This document shows, one piece after another, positions 8,835 through 17,177 of a DNA stretch of 64,000 nt. Position 1 is the stretch's first letter; the number at the start of each line of letters is the position of its first letter. A program made the translations under genes and the position numbers. The DNA comes from Pseudoalteromonas luteoviolacea B = ATCC 29581 (lineage in GTDB: Bacteria; Pseudomonadota; Gammaproteobacteria; Enterobacterales; Alteromonadaceae), in assembly GCA_000333235.1 (NCBI GenBank), contig CAPN01000016.1, forward strand, positions 310,001 through 374,000, given 5' to 3'. The notes beneath the pieces are model-generated. The model was not told the origin of the DNA. It was given only the letters and a program-made list of their open reading frames with translations, and searched no databases.

Positions 8835-9656
8835 ATGGCAAATAAAACGATTGCATTTATTGGTACAGGTAACATGAGCTACGCTATCATCGGCGGTATG
8901 GTAAAAAGCGGCTTTGACCCGTCTCAAATCATCGCAACAAACCGCAATCAAACAAAACTAGACAAAGTAGCAGCTGATTTTGGTGTTCAAACTACAACAG
9001 ATAATTTAGCAGCAATTGCGCGTGCAGACGTTATCGTTTTATCCGTAAAACCGCAAATGATGGGGGATCTCTGTGAGTCCATTGTAAACGCCGACATTCA
9101 ATATCAGGATAAGCTTTTTGTCTCTGTCGCGGCAGGTTTAACCGTAACTCGATTGCGTGATATGCTCAAACACCCAGTAAAAATGGTGCGCTGTATGCCA
9201 AACACGCCATCATTATTCGGAAAAGGGGTTTCGGGGCTTTATGCTGATGCAATAAACGAAGATGAAAAGGTATTTATTGAGCAAGTATTTAGCTCAACCG
9301 GTATCGCAATTTGGCTCAATGAAGAGCGTAAAATCAACGATATCATTGCGGTAACCGGCTCCTCGCCAGCCTACTTTTTCTTGTTTATGGAAAGCATAGA
9401 AACAAAAGCAATTGAACTTGGATTTACCGCCGAACAAGCGCGTCAACTTGTAGAACAAACCGCATTAGGCGCGGCAATGATGGCAGCAGGACAGCACGAT
9501 ATTTCGATTGCGCAATTGCGTGCAAATGTCACATCCAAAGGCGGTACAACGAATGCAGCCATTCAATCATACCAAGCTAATGGTCTAGATAAACTAACCT
9601 CGATGGCGATGGATGCATGCATTGCTCGCGCGATTGAGATGGAACAAGAACTTTAA
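8835..9656 (+). CDS. proC: Pyrroline-5-carboxylate reductase
   Basis: A 273-residue enzyme that reduces pyrroline-5-carboxylate to proline, the last step of proline synthesis, with NAD(P)H. The Rossmann motif is FIGTGNMSYAIIGGM at residues 7-21. MVRCMPNTPSLFGKGVSGLYA and the C-terminal helical region with VTSKGGTTNAAI, which forms the active site, are intact. The ATG at 8835 gives the canonical N terminus; an in-frame GTG 18 bases upstream would only add six residues. Gap to yggS is 14 bases. Confidence 0.95.
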   Translation: MANKTIAFIGTGNMSYAIIGGMVKSGFDPSQIIATNRNQTKLDKVAADFGVQTTTDNLAAIARADVIVLSVKPQMMGDLCESIVNADIQYQDKLFVSVAAGLTVTRLRDMLKHPVKMVRCMPNTPSLFGKGVSGLYADAINEDEKVFIEQVFSSTGIAIWLNEERKINDIIAVTGSSPAYFFLFMESIETKAIELGFTAEQARQLVEQTALGAAMMAAGQHDISIAQLRANVTSKGGTTNAAIQSYQANGLDKLTSMAMDACIARAIEMEQEL

Positions 9657-9665
9657 GGAAACACG

Positions 9666-10199
9666 ATGAACGCAATGCAATTTTTAGTAGGAATTGTTTT
9701 TGATCTATTTTTAATGGTCGTTTTATTGCGCTTTTGGCTGCAATGGGCTCGAGCCGATTTTTACAATCCGCTAAGTCAATTTGTGGTAAAAGCGACGAGC
9801 TTTGCCGTAAACCCTTTACGACGCATAATTCCAGGCTTTGGTGGGTTTGATTTTTCCACACTCATTCTAGCCTATTTAGTTGGCCTAGCTAAAATGTCCA
9901 CACTCATGCTCTTGTTCTATGGTATGTGGGATGCACCGCAAGCCTTCTTAGGGGGCTTAGTTACCCTGCTCAAAGAAGCGTTTAACTTGGTTTTTTGGGT
10001 ACTCATCATTCGCGCAATTCTCTCTTGGGTAGCACAAGGATATAATCCTATTGGTGCCGTATTCGAACAATTAACTGAGCCAATGCTTCGTCCAATTCGT
10101 AAGGTTTTACCACCTCTAGGCGGTTTAGATCTGTCAATCTTAGTATTATTGATTGGCATGCAGTTTTTACAACTGCTCATCATGGACGTATTACGTTAA
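9666..10199 (+). CDS. yggT: YggT family membrane protein
   Basis: A 177-residue integral membrane protein containing two YggT repeats, each a hydrophobic hairpin followed by an R-P-I-R-like stretch: NPLRRIIPGFGGFDFSTLIL (around 55-75) and PMLRPIRKVLPPLGGLDLSI (about 139-160). Relatives in other bacteria, algae and plastids are linked to membrane protein assembly and cytochrome biogenesis, and in E. coli to osmotic-stress tolerance; the exact role is unknown. It lies 9 bases after proC with an AAGGA ribosome site. Confidence 0.92.
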   Translation: MNAMQFLVGIVFDLFLMVVLLRFWLQWARADFYNPLSQFVVKATSFAVNPLRRIIPGFGGFDFSTLILAYLVGLAKMSTLMLLFYGMWDAPQAFLGGLVTLLKEAFNLVFWVLIIRAILSWVAQGYNPIGAVFEQLTEPMLRPIRKVLPPLGGLDLSILVLLIGMQFLQLLIMDVLR

Positions 10200-10205
10200 C
10201 ACTTA

Positions 10206-10222
10206 GGCGCGACTTTCGCGCC
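10206..10222 (+). terminator. Hairpin terminator after yggT
   Basis: GGCGCGA pairs with TCGCGCC around a CTT loop (7-bp GC-rich stem), followed by GCTTTAATT. It begins 6 bases after the yggT stop codon and probably ends the yggS-proC-yggT transcript, although the T tract is short. Confidence 0.6.
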
Positions 10223-10246
10223 GCTTTAATTAAGAGATAACTACTG

Positions 10247-10681
10247 ATGCGTATCGCTGTCATTTTACTTTTTCTGATCTTAAGTTTTGCTTCCCAGGCA
10301 AACAATATACAAGGGGGACAATATAAAACGCTAGGCAACTGGCAAGTTCATTATATTGCATTCCCATCGACCTTTATCCAACCTACCATTGCCAATGCTT
10401 ATGGCCTTACTCGTGATGAGCGTAAAGCGATTATAAATATTTCAGTGCTCAGTGACCATGAAGGAAACCTGGCTCAACAAGTCGAGATAAGTGGAACAGC
10501 TAAAAACTTGCTAGGTAATAGTATCCAACTAAACTTTAAAGAAGTCGTTGATGGCGAAGCTGTGTATTACCTTGCTCAAATGGATTTTCACAATGAAGAA
10601 ATCTATCGTTTTGAGGTCACTATTCGTCAAGGTACTAACGAGCAAATCCTTAAATTCCAACAACAGTTTTATACACAATGA
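10247..10681 (+). CDS. DUF4426 exported protein
   Basis: A 144-residue secreted or periplasmic protein with a clear signal peptide (hydrophobic 3-17, likely cleavage after SQA). The body (YKTLGNWQVHYIAFPSTFIQPTIANAYGL then INISVL) matches the DUF4426 family, which is regularly found just before rdgB in Pseudomonas and marine gammaproteobacteria. The function is unknown. The stop codon overlaps the rdgB start as ATGA, implying translational coupling. Confidence 0.85.
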   Translation: MRIAVILLFLILSFASQANNIQGGQYKTLGNWQVHYIAFPSTFIQPTIANAYGLTRDERKAIINISVLSDHEGNLAQQVEISGTAKNLLGNSIQLNFKEVVDGEAVYYLAQMDFHNEEIYRFEVTIRQGTNEQILKFQQQFYTQ

Positions 10682-11274
10682 TGAAAAAACAAATTGTCCT
10701 TGCTACTGGTAATAAAGGTAAAGTCAACGAGCTTTCTGGCATGTTAGCGCCTATCCATGTCGACGTAGTTCCACAAAGCCAATTTAACGTCCCTGACATC
10801 GCTGAAACAGGCACGACGTTTGTCGAAAACGCCATCATAAAAGCGCGCCACGCTGCAAAAATTACTGGGTTACCTGCTGTTGCAGATGATTCCGGTCTGG
10901 AAGTGGATGCATTATTCGGTCAACCTGGCGTTTATTCAGCGCGTTACGCAGGCAATAATGCAAGTGATTCAGATAACATCTCAAAACTCCTTACTGAACT
11001 GGGGAACTCGGAGAATCGCCGAGCTCGCTTTTGGTGTGTACTGGTCTATATGGAACATGAGCACGACCCAACACCACTTATCTGCCAAGCCAGTTGGGAG
11101 GGCGAAATTACCCAATCAAGACAAGGTGATGGTGGATTTGGTTATGATCCGGTCTTTTTTGTACCGAGTTTAAATTGCACGGCAGCGTCTTTAACGAAAG
11201 AACAAAAGAATGGTTTAAGCCATCGAGGACAAGCATTGCGGTTATTGCTCGAACAATTAAAGGCAAAATCGTGA
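10678..11274 (+). CDS. rdgB: XTP/dITP diphosphatase (non-canonical purine NTP pyrophosphatase)
   Basis: A 198-residue house-cleaning enzyme of the HAM1 family that hydrolyses dITP, XTP and ITP to monophosphates, keeping deaminated purines out of DNA. Signature motifs: VLATGNKGKVNEL at 6-18, ADDSGLEVDALFGQPGVYSARYAG around 68-91, GDGGFGYDPVFFVP near 148-161 and a C-terminal SHRGQALR. Starts with ATGATG overlapping the preceding stop, and its own stop overlaps the hemW GTG start, so three genes are tightly coupled. Confidence 0.95.
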   Translation: MMKKQIVLATGNKGKVNELSGMLAPIHVDVVPQSQFNVPDIAETGTTFVENAIIKARHAAKITGLPAVADDSGLEVDALFGQPGVYSARYAGNNASDSDNISKLLTELGNSENRRARFWCVLVYMEHEHDPTPLICQASWEGEITQSRQGDGGFGYDPVFFVPSLNCTAASLTKEQKNGLSHRGQALRLLLEQLKAKS

Positions 11275-12407
11275 AGCTACCACCATTAAGTTTATATATT
11301 CATGTCCCGTGGTGTGTACAAAAGTGTCCCTATTGCGACTTTAACAGTCACGGAAAGAAAGGTGACATACCTGAAGCCGAATATGTCCAGCACTTGCTCG
11401 ATGATTTAAAACAAGATTTACAGTATGTACAAGGTCGCAAACTTCATAGTATTTTTGTCGGAGGAGGTACTCCGAGTTTGCTCAGTGCCGACGCGTATAA
11501 ACGGTTACTAGATGAAATCGATTTCTTAATCGGGTTTGAGCAAGACATTGAAATTACTTTAGAAGCCAACCCAGGTACCGTAGAAAAAGATCGTTTTAAA
11601 CACTATGTTGAAGCGGGCATTAACCGCATATCGATTGGTGTGCAAAGCATGCAAAGTGACAAACTTAAAGCGCTTGGTCGTATTCATGACGAACAAGAAG
11701 CCGTCAATGCTGCTCTTGAAGCACATCTTGCAGGTTTGAACAGCTTTAATCTCGATTTGATGCATGGCCTACCCGACCAGTCTCTTGACGATGCACTTGG
11801 CGACCTTAGCGCGGCAATTGCCTTAAATCCGCCGCATTTGTCTTGGTATCAACTTACCATTGAACCTAATACGCAATTTGCTTCAAAGCCTCCCAAACTA
11901 CCTGAAGACGATATTTTGTGGGACATTCAAGAACATGGCCAAGCCCTGCTCGCAGAGCAGGGCTATGAACAATATGAAATTTCAGGTTACGCTAAAAAAG
12001 GCTTTCAATGTCGGCATAATCTAAACTACTGGCGATTTGGCGATTATCTTGGGATCGGATGCGGTGCTCATGGGAAAATCACCTTACCTCAACAAAACCG
12101 CATTATTCGAACTGCAAAAATAAAACACCCCCGCGGCTACATGGATCTCACCAAACCCTATTTGGATTCAATGTGGGAGGTAACGGAAGAAGAGCGACCA
12201 TTTGAATTTTTTATGAACCGCTTTCGTCTTCAAGAACCGTGTCCAAAGCAAGAGTTTATTGACTTTACCGGACTTAAAGTGGAAACAATTAACACAATGT
12301 TGCAAAATGGATTAGACAAGCAATTAATTGAAGATCTTGGTCATTCATGGTTAGTTACAAATAAAGGCCACAGATATCTAAATGACCTGCTAGAATCAAT
12401 GGTTTAA
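11271..12407 (+). CDS. hemW: HemW, radical SAM haem chaperone
   Basis: A 378-residue radical-SAM protein once annotated as an oxygen-independent coproporphyrinogen III oxidase; family members act as haem-trafficking chaperones. The cluster motif CVQKCPYCDFNSHG (CxxxCxxC, about 15-28) and FVGGGTPSLL are visible, as is the HemW-type C-terminal domain. I take the GTG at 11271, which forms a GTGA overlap with rdgB and gives the conserved start (KLPPLSLYIHVPWC). A longer in-frame extension lies inside rdgB and is unlikely. Confidence 0.92.
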   Translation: MKLPPLSLYIHVPWCVQKCPYCDFNSHGKKGDIPEAEYVQHLLDDLKQDLQYVQGRKLHSIFVGGGTPSLLSADAYKRLLDEIDFLIGFEQDIEITLEANPGTVEKDRFKHYVEAGINRISIGVQSMQSDKLKALGRIHDEQEAVNAALEAHLAGLNSFNLDLMHGLPDQSLDDALGDLSAAIALNPPHLSWYQLTIEPNTQFASKPPKLPEDDILWDIQEHGQALLAEQGYEQYEISGYAKKGFQCRHNLNYWRFGDYLGIGCGAHGKITLPQQNRIIRTAKIKHPRGYMDLTKPYLDSMWEVTEEERPFEFFMNRFRLQEPCPKQEFIDFTGLKVETINTMLQNGLDKQLIEDLGHSWLVTNKGHRYLNDLLESMV

Positions 12408-12500
12408 ACGCAGTTTATCGCTGCGCACTATAAATTAAATGAAACACGCCAACTTAAATTAATTAGACTAGGTTGGCTCGACAACAACAAGGGTAAAAGC

Positions 12501-14339
12501 ATGCGTAAACTCACCTTTTTAGCAGCAGCCGTAAGTGCTGCTTTGTTAACGGGTTGCCAAACCACTACGACAGAATCCACTTCAAAAGCACCAGCAGTTG
12601 CTGCTGTGCAGGTTGACCAAAGCGAAGTTGAAAAAGCCAATGCGCTTTTTGAAGAGTCGTTTATGCGCAGTGTGATGCGTAGCCCTATTTATCAAACGTA
12701 CATGGGCATCAAACAAGACTACGACAAGTGGGATGATGATAGTGAAGCGCGCCGTTTAGAAGATCTTGAACTGACTAAAAAAGATCTCATGGCTATTAAT
12801 GCCATTGATCGCAATAAACTCGATCCTCAAACTCAAGTTAGCTATGACCTGTTCAAACAAGACTTAGAAGAAGACATCGAAGATTATCAATGGCGCTTCC
12901 ACAACTACCCTGTTAATCAAATGTATGGCGTGCACTCAATGGTCGCCTCATTCTTAATTAACCAACATCAAATTGGCGATGTTGCAGAAGCCAAAGCATA
13001 TATTTCGCGTCTCAATGGTGTGCCAAAAGTATTTGAACAACTTACTGAAGGCTTAGAAACTCGTGCTCAGAAAGGCATTATCGCACCTAAGTTTGTATTC
13101 CCTCACGTTATTGGATCAAGCGAAAACATCATCAAGGGCGCACCATTTGAAGCGGGAGAAGATTCCACGTTACTGGCTGATTTCAAACGTAAGGTAACTG
13201 CTCTTGAGATTAGCGATGATGAAAAATCGGCACTGATCAACGAAGCAAATGATGCGCTTAAAGCAGCGGTTAAACCAGCTTATACTCAATTAATTAGCTA
13301 CTTAAAACAACTTGAAAAGCGTGCAGATGACCGCGATGGTGCTTGGAAGTTCCCTGACGGTGAAAAGTTCTTTAACGTTGCACTTGAGCGCACCACGACA
13401 ACAAAACTCACCGCAAAAGAGATCCATGAAATTGGTTTAGCGGAAGTAAAACGCATTCATGAAGAAATGTCGGTAATCAAAGACAAAGTCGGTTTTAAAG
13501 GCGATCTTAAAGCGTTTATGGAGTTTATGCGCACGGATAAGCAATTCTATTTGCCAAACACCGAAGAAGGTAAAGCAAAATATTTGGCGGATGCAACCGC
13601 AATGATCGATAACATGAAAGCCCGTCTTGATGAGCTATTCATTGTTAAACCTAAAGCGGACCTTCTGGTTAAACGTGTTGAAGCCTTCCGTGAAAAGGCC
13701 GCTGGTAAAGCGTTCTATGAACAACCTGCGCCAGATGGCTCTCGTCCAGGTATTTACTATGCCAACCTTTACGATATGGAAGCTATGCCAACCTACCAAA
13801 TGGAAGCCTTGGCTTATCATGAAGGTTTACCAGGTCACCACATGCAAATCGCCATTGCACAGGAGCTAGACAACATGCCTAAGTTCCGTAAGTTTGGAGG
13901 TTATACTGCTTACATTGAAGGCTGGGGGTTGTACTCTGAACTTGTACCAAAAGAAATGGGTTTATACGAAGACCCGTACTCTGACTTTGGTCGTCTCGCC
14001 ATGGAATTATGGCGTGCATGTCGTTTAGTTGTTGATACCGGTATCCATGCGATGAAGTGGACTCGCCAAGAAGGTATCGACTTTTATGTTAATAACACAC
14101 CTAATGCTAAATCGGATGCTGTTAAGATGGTTGAGCGTCACGTCGTGATGCCATCACAAGCAACGGCATATAAAATTGGTATGTTAAAAATCCTTGAACT
14201 TCGTGAGAACGCAAAGAAAGAACTTGGTGATAAGTTCGATATTCGTGAATTCCATGACGTAGTACTAAAAAATGGTCCTGTTCCACTAAACGTACTTGAA
14301 AACTTCGTTGCTGAATGGGTAGCGAAAAAACAAGCTTAA
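12501..14339 (+). CDS. DUF885 family lipoprotein, putative zinc peptidase
   Basis: A 612-residue outer-envelope lipoprotein: the signal MRKLTFLAAAVSAALLTGC has the lipobox LTGC, and a Thr/Ser-rich linker follows. The DUF885 domain fills the rest. Metal-binding candidates are YHEGLPGHHMQIA near residue 440 (an HExxxH pattern) and EGWGLYSE about 30 residues later, which fits the gluzincin-like fold proposed for the family. The substrate is unknown; peptidase activity is inferred from family. It has its own leader after hemW and ends at a strong terminator shared with the facing kinase gene. Confidence 0.85.
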   Translation: MRKLTFLAAAVSAALLTGCQTTTTESTSKAPAVAAVQVDQSEVEKANALFEESFMRSVMRSPIYQTYMGIKQDYDKWDDDSEARRLEDLELTKKDLMAINAIDRNKLDPQTQVSYDLFKQDLEEDIEDYQWRFHNYPVNQMYGVHSMVASFLINQHQIGDVAEAKAYISRLNGVPKVFEQLTEGLETRAQKGIIAPKFVFPHVIGSSENIIKGAPFEAGEDSTLLADFKRKVTALEISDDEKSALINEANDALKAAVKPAYTQLISYLKQLEKRADDRDGAWKFPDGEKFFNVALERTTTTKLTAKEIHEIGLAEVKRIHEEMSVIKDKVGFKGDLKAFMEFMRTDKQFYLPNTEEGKAKYLADATAMIDNMKARLDELFIVKPKADLLVKRVEAFREKAAGKAFYEQPAPDGSRPGIYYANLYDMEAMPTYQMEALAYHEGLPGHHMQIAIAQELDNMPKFRKFGGYTAYIEGWGLYSELVPKEMGLYEDPYSDFGRLAMELWRACRLVVDTGIHAMKWTRQEGIDFYVNNTPNAKSDAVKMVERHVVMPSQATAYKIGMLKILELRENAKKELGDKFDIREFHDVVLKNGPVPLNVLENFVAEWVAKKQA

Positions 14340-14353
14340 TCTGTGTAACGTAT

Positions 14354-14386
14354 AAAAAAGCGCGACATTTTATTGTCGCGCTTCTT
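14354..14386. terminator. Bidirectional terminator between DUF885 gene and histidine kinase
   Basis: A perfect 10-bp stem, AAGCGCGACA with TGTCGCGCTT, around a 6-base loop, flanked by an A run on the left and T-rich bases on the right. The two flanking genes converge here, so it can end both transcripts. Confidence 0.85.
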
Positions 14387-14392
14387 GATCGG

Positions 14393-16198
14393 TTAATCTT
14401 TCCGAAACAAAAATGGTGTATGAGGCAAAATAATATGAAAGCACACTCCACCATGGGTAAAACTCTGCACTTTAATTTCCCCCGCGAGCTTTTGGGTCAC
14501 TAAGTTATAGGCAATACTTAAGCCGAGACCAGTACCACCTTGATTGCGTTTACTTGTGACGAAAGGCTCAAAGACTACAGGTAAAAGTTCTTTACTGATC
14601 CCCTGACCATCGTCTTTTAAATAAAAATGCAAATAATCATTTACGACCATGGCACTTAAGGTAATTTTTAACGTTTTATCAGGTATTTTCGCGTGCTTGA
14701 TGCAGTTATTAAGTAAATATCGAAGCAATTGATTAAATGCACTTGGATAACTTTTTAAATACAAATTTTCAGCGATGTCTAATTCAATATGATAATCAGG
14801 TTCTTTCAATTCATTTTGATAGCAATCTAACACATTGACCACTAAGTTAAATAAGCTAAAGTAACTTTCATTATCTTGCTGTTGATTAACCGCCACTTGT
14901 TTAAAGTTTTCAATTAAGTTAGCCGCTTTAGTTAGATTATTCTCTAATAAAACCATCGCTTCATCTGCGTCTTTTAAAAGCTCGCTTAACACATTTTTCT
15001 TCAATAATCCGGCCGCAAAATCGTGCTTTAGATTTTCGATTCTACCCTTAAGATGAGAATGACTGGTAATGGCAACACCTAAAGGGGTATTAAGCTCATG
15101 CGCAAAACCACTGACCATATTGCCAAGCCCTGCCATTTTTGCTTCTTCGATTAAACGCTGTTGCGCTGCTGTTAATCGCGATAACAAGGTTTCAATAAAT
15201 CCGAGTAATTCATCAATATTCGTCGAGATTTGTGCAATTTCATCGCTTCCACTCGCTGCTATCCTAACGTTAAAGTTTTCTTCTTGTGTGACCTTAAATA
15301 ACACGCGATTAATCGCCAAAATGTCTTTTGAAACCCGCGCATTTAAATGATTTAACAAAGCATAATTTGCCGCTGTGATCACTATCATTAAAATCAAAAC
15401 CCACCAAATCAGGGATTCCGTATCAGTTTGATTATGTTGAATGATTAACTCAGATAATGTAGAAAGTTGCAGTCGCAGTGCATGTTGAGCCAATTTACTT
15501 TCACTGCGCAATCCCTCATTTGGTGAAGTACCTTGCTGCTTTAATATATCAACATACGTGTCAAAATTTTTCTTATAAGACTCCAGTAAAGAAAGAGACG
15601 ATCCTAAAGCGTTTTTATGGGCGTTAATATACCGATTTGTTTCACTAATCAATTCAGAATGAAGCTCTAAATAGATGGGGTCAAAACGCAGTAAATAATC
15701 TTTTTCTCTTCGCCTTAACTCAAGGATTAATTTTGTAAAATACAGGTCATTAAGCTGCTCAGAGTGGGCTTGCATTGCATGGGCAGCATCTCGAAATCGT
15801 CCGTAACGACCTGAGTTTTGATCAAAACCTATAAGTGCTTGCAGTGATACTAAACGCTCGTATAACTGTGCGTATTCATTCACTTGCCTATCGAGTTTGC
15901 CTAAATGTTCAAGTAGATGAGGAACATGACCAATTTCTTGCATCAGTGCATTTTGATAAAACTGATATTGTGCGACAAGAGGCGTTACCTCAGAGATACT
16001 ATGCAACGAACGATCATTTATAAATTCTGATTCTTGATCAATGAGTGAATTAATACTGTTTTGCAACTGATCCATCACGCGAGTTAATTCGGTATTTTTC
16101 GCCATTTGTTCATAGATAAGTGCACAGCCAACACTTATCACCACAATACCAGCGATGGCGGCTGATTTAAAAAATACCAACGAACGACTTAACTTCAC
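14393..16198 (-). CDS. Orphan membrane sensor histidine kinase
   Basis: 601 residues: a first membrane helix at about 10-28, a periplasmic helical region of roughly 240 residues, a second helix near 265-285, a linker, then a kinase core. The HisKA motif is SGFAHELNTPLGVAI, with phospho-acceptor His. The ATPase domain has an N box (RYLLNNCIKHA), DDGQGI and GTGLGLSI. No response regulator is adjacent. Start is GTG with ribosome site AGGAGAG six bases upstream, part of a hairpin described separately. The ligand and partner are unknown. Confidence 0.85.
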   Translation of the reverse strand: MKLSRSLVFFKSAAIAGIVVISVGCALIYEQMAKNTELTRVMDQLQNSINSLIDQESEFINDRSLHSISEVTPLVAQYQFYQNALMQEIGHVPHLLEHLGKLDRQVNEYAQLYERLVSLQALIGFDQNSGRYGRFRDAAHAMQAHSEQLNDLYFTKLILELRRREKDYLLRFDPIYLELHSELISETNRYINAHKNALGSSLSLLESYKKNFDTYVDILKQQGTSPNEGLRSESKLAQHALRLQLSTLSELIIQHNQTDTESLIWWVLILMIVITAANYALLNHLNARVSKDILAINRVLFKVTQEENFNVRIAASGSDEIAQISTNIDELLGFIETLLSRLTAAQQRLIEEAKMAGLGNMVSGFAHELNTPLGVAITSHSHLKGRIENLKHDFAAGLLKKNVLSELLKDADEAMVLLENNLTKAANLIENFKQVAVNQQQDNESYFSLFNLVVNVLDCYQNELKEPDYHIELDIAENLYLKSYPSAFNQLLRYLLNNCIKHAKIPDKTLKITLSAMVVNDYLHFYLKDDGQGISKELLPVVFEPFVTSKRNQGGTGLGLSIAYNLVTQKLAGEIKVQSFTHGGVCFHIILPHTPFLFRKD

Positions 16199-16203
16199 GC
16201 ACT

Positions 16204-16246
16204 CTCTCCTACTAGACTTTACAAGCTTTTAAAGCTTAGTAGAGAG
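16204..16246 (-). promoter_or_regulatory. Leader hairpin covering the kinase ribosome-binding site
   Basis: Upstream arm CTCTCTACTA pairs with TAGTAGGAGAG (one bulged base), enclosing an inner AAGCTTT-type palindrome. The downstream arm contains the AGGAG used by the GTG start at 16198. In mRNA the Shine-Dalgarno would be base-paired. On the plus strand the same structure is followed by eight T residues and looks like a terminator, so either reading is possible. Confidence 0.5.
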
Positions 16247-16270
16247 CGACTTTTTTTTCCTGAAATAATA

Positions 16271-16296
16271 AAAAAAGGTCGATAAAACAACCTTTT
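16271..16296 (-). terminator. Terminator for the spy-like transcript
   Basis: Read on the minus strand, AAAAGGT pairs with ACCTTTT across a 10-base loop, followed by a run of T residues (from the A run at 16271-16276) and then ATTATTTC. It lies about 230 bases after the spy-like stop codon. Confidence 0.6.
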
Positions 16297-16527
16297 CTAT
16301 TAGAGCGAGTGCCGACCATTCCTGTTTATTTTTATAGCAGTAAGTTAACTAGCCAGATAAGGCACATGTTGCGTATCAAAGTAAATGCGGTGAGCGAACC
16401 TTTAACGCACAACCCATACTTAACTTGTGCTGCTATGTAGGTTTCTCATTTCACGTATTAAAATCCTGTGATTTGAACAATGAATCAACGCTCACCACAC
16501 CCTATTTTTAAAATGTAGCCAAAACAA
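16297..16527 (-). other. Long structured 3' region of the spy-like gene, no ORF
   Basis: No coding potential is visible. On the minus strand GGTGAGCG (from 16489-16496) can pair with CGCTCACC (from 16389-16396), enclosing about 90 bases, and the region ends at the terminator at 16271-16296. In enterobacteria the CpxQ small RNA is cut from the 3' end of cpxP, so a functional 3' RNA is imaginable here, but there is no sequence match I can claim. Confidence 0.3.
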
Positions 16528-16968
16528 CTATTTCTGACGACGCGGACCTTTGTCACGTTTGTCTTCTTTAAGCGATTCAAGCAACACACGCTGCTCATCC
16601 GTTAAAACTTGTAGCACTTGATGACGAGTTCTGAGTTGTTCGATTTGAATTTCCAACTGCTCAGGTTGTTGCCCTTGTAAAATAGCGCGCGCTTTAGTTT
16701 CATCGAATGTCGCGTCGTTTAGTAACGCTTTTAACTGCTCTAAGTGAGCCTGACGGTCACCCCCAAGTGTTGCGATCAATTCACGGCCTTGCTCTAAAAT
16801 TTGCTGAATTTCAGATTTTTGGCTTTCGGTTAAGCCTAGCTTTTGTGCAATACGATGCTTAAGAATAAACGCTTCGTGACCACCATCATGGCCTTTCGCC
16901 GTAACACCTGATGAAAGTGCCAAACCTAAACCAACAAAACCTGCTAACAAAATCTTCTTCGTATTCAT
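16528..16968 (-). CDS. Spy/CpxP family periplasmic protein
   Basis: A 146-residue exported protein, signal peptide MNTKKILLAGFVGLGLALSS ending around VTA. The mature part is helical and has two LTxxQ-type motifs, LGLTESQKSEIQQIL and VLTDEQRVLLESL, the hallmark of Spy and CpxP, which act as periplasmic chaperones or damp Cpx signalling. The ATG at 16968 has AGGAT upstream; an in-frame extension of 30 residues further upstream has no signal character and is rejected. It faces away from cpxRA, as cpxP does in E. coli. Confidence 0.85.
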   Translation of the reverse strand: MNTKKILLAGFVGLGLALSSGVTAKGHDGGHEAFILKHRIAQKLGLTESQKSEIQQILEQGRELIATLGGDRQAHLEQLKALLNDATFDETKARAILQGQQPEQLEIQIEQLRTRHQVLQVLTDEQRVLLESLKEDKRDKGPRRQK

Positions 16969-17093
16969 AAATGTTATCCTCTGTGATAAACAACTAATTC
17001 GGATCCAATCAAAAATCCGTGATGATTTTCTAAATAGGATCCGCAATACCCACTTCACTTTATCAACCTAGATGCAAAGTAGCGCAAGGGAAT

Positions 17094-17109
17094 GTAAAGA
17101 GAGTGTAAA
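17094..17109 (+). promoter_or_regulatory. CpxR box, GTAAA-N6-GTAAA
   Basis: Direct repeat GTAAA GAGAGT GTAAA in the divergent spy/cpxR intergenic region, matching the described CpxR recognition pattern of two GTAAA half-sites about five bases apart. Position suggests control of both spy and cpxRA. Confidence 0.7.
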
Positions 17110-17135
17110 GTTGTGCCACAAATGCAGTTTACTCG

Positions 17136-17152
17136 GTAAACTTAACAGTAAG
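17136..17152 (+). promoter_or_regulatory. Second, imperfect CpxR box
   Basis: GTAAA at 17136-17140 and GTAAG at 17148-17152 with a 7-base spacer, same orientation as the first box and 26 bases upstream of the cpxR ATG. The second half-site has one mismatch. Confidence 0.4.
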
Positions 17153-17177
17153 CACCTAGAATGTAAGATGGCTAACC

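Noticed and set aside
15069..15350. 93-codon plus-strand ORF within the orphan kinase
   Set aside because: It lies entirely antisense to the conserved kinase sequence and has no ribosome site or known domain.
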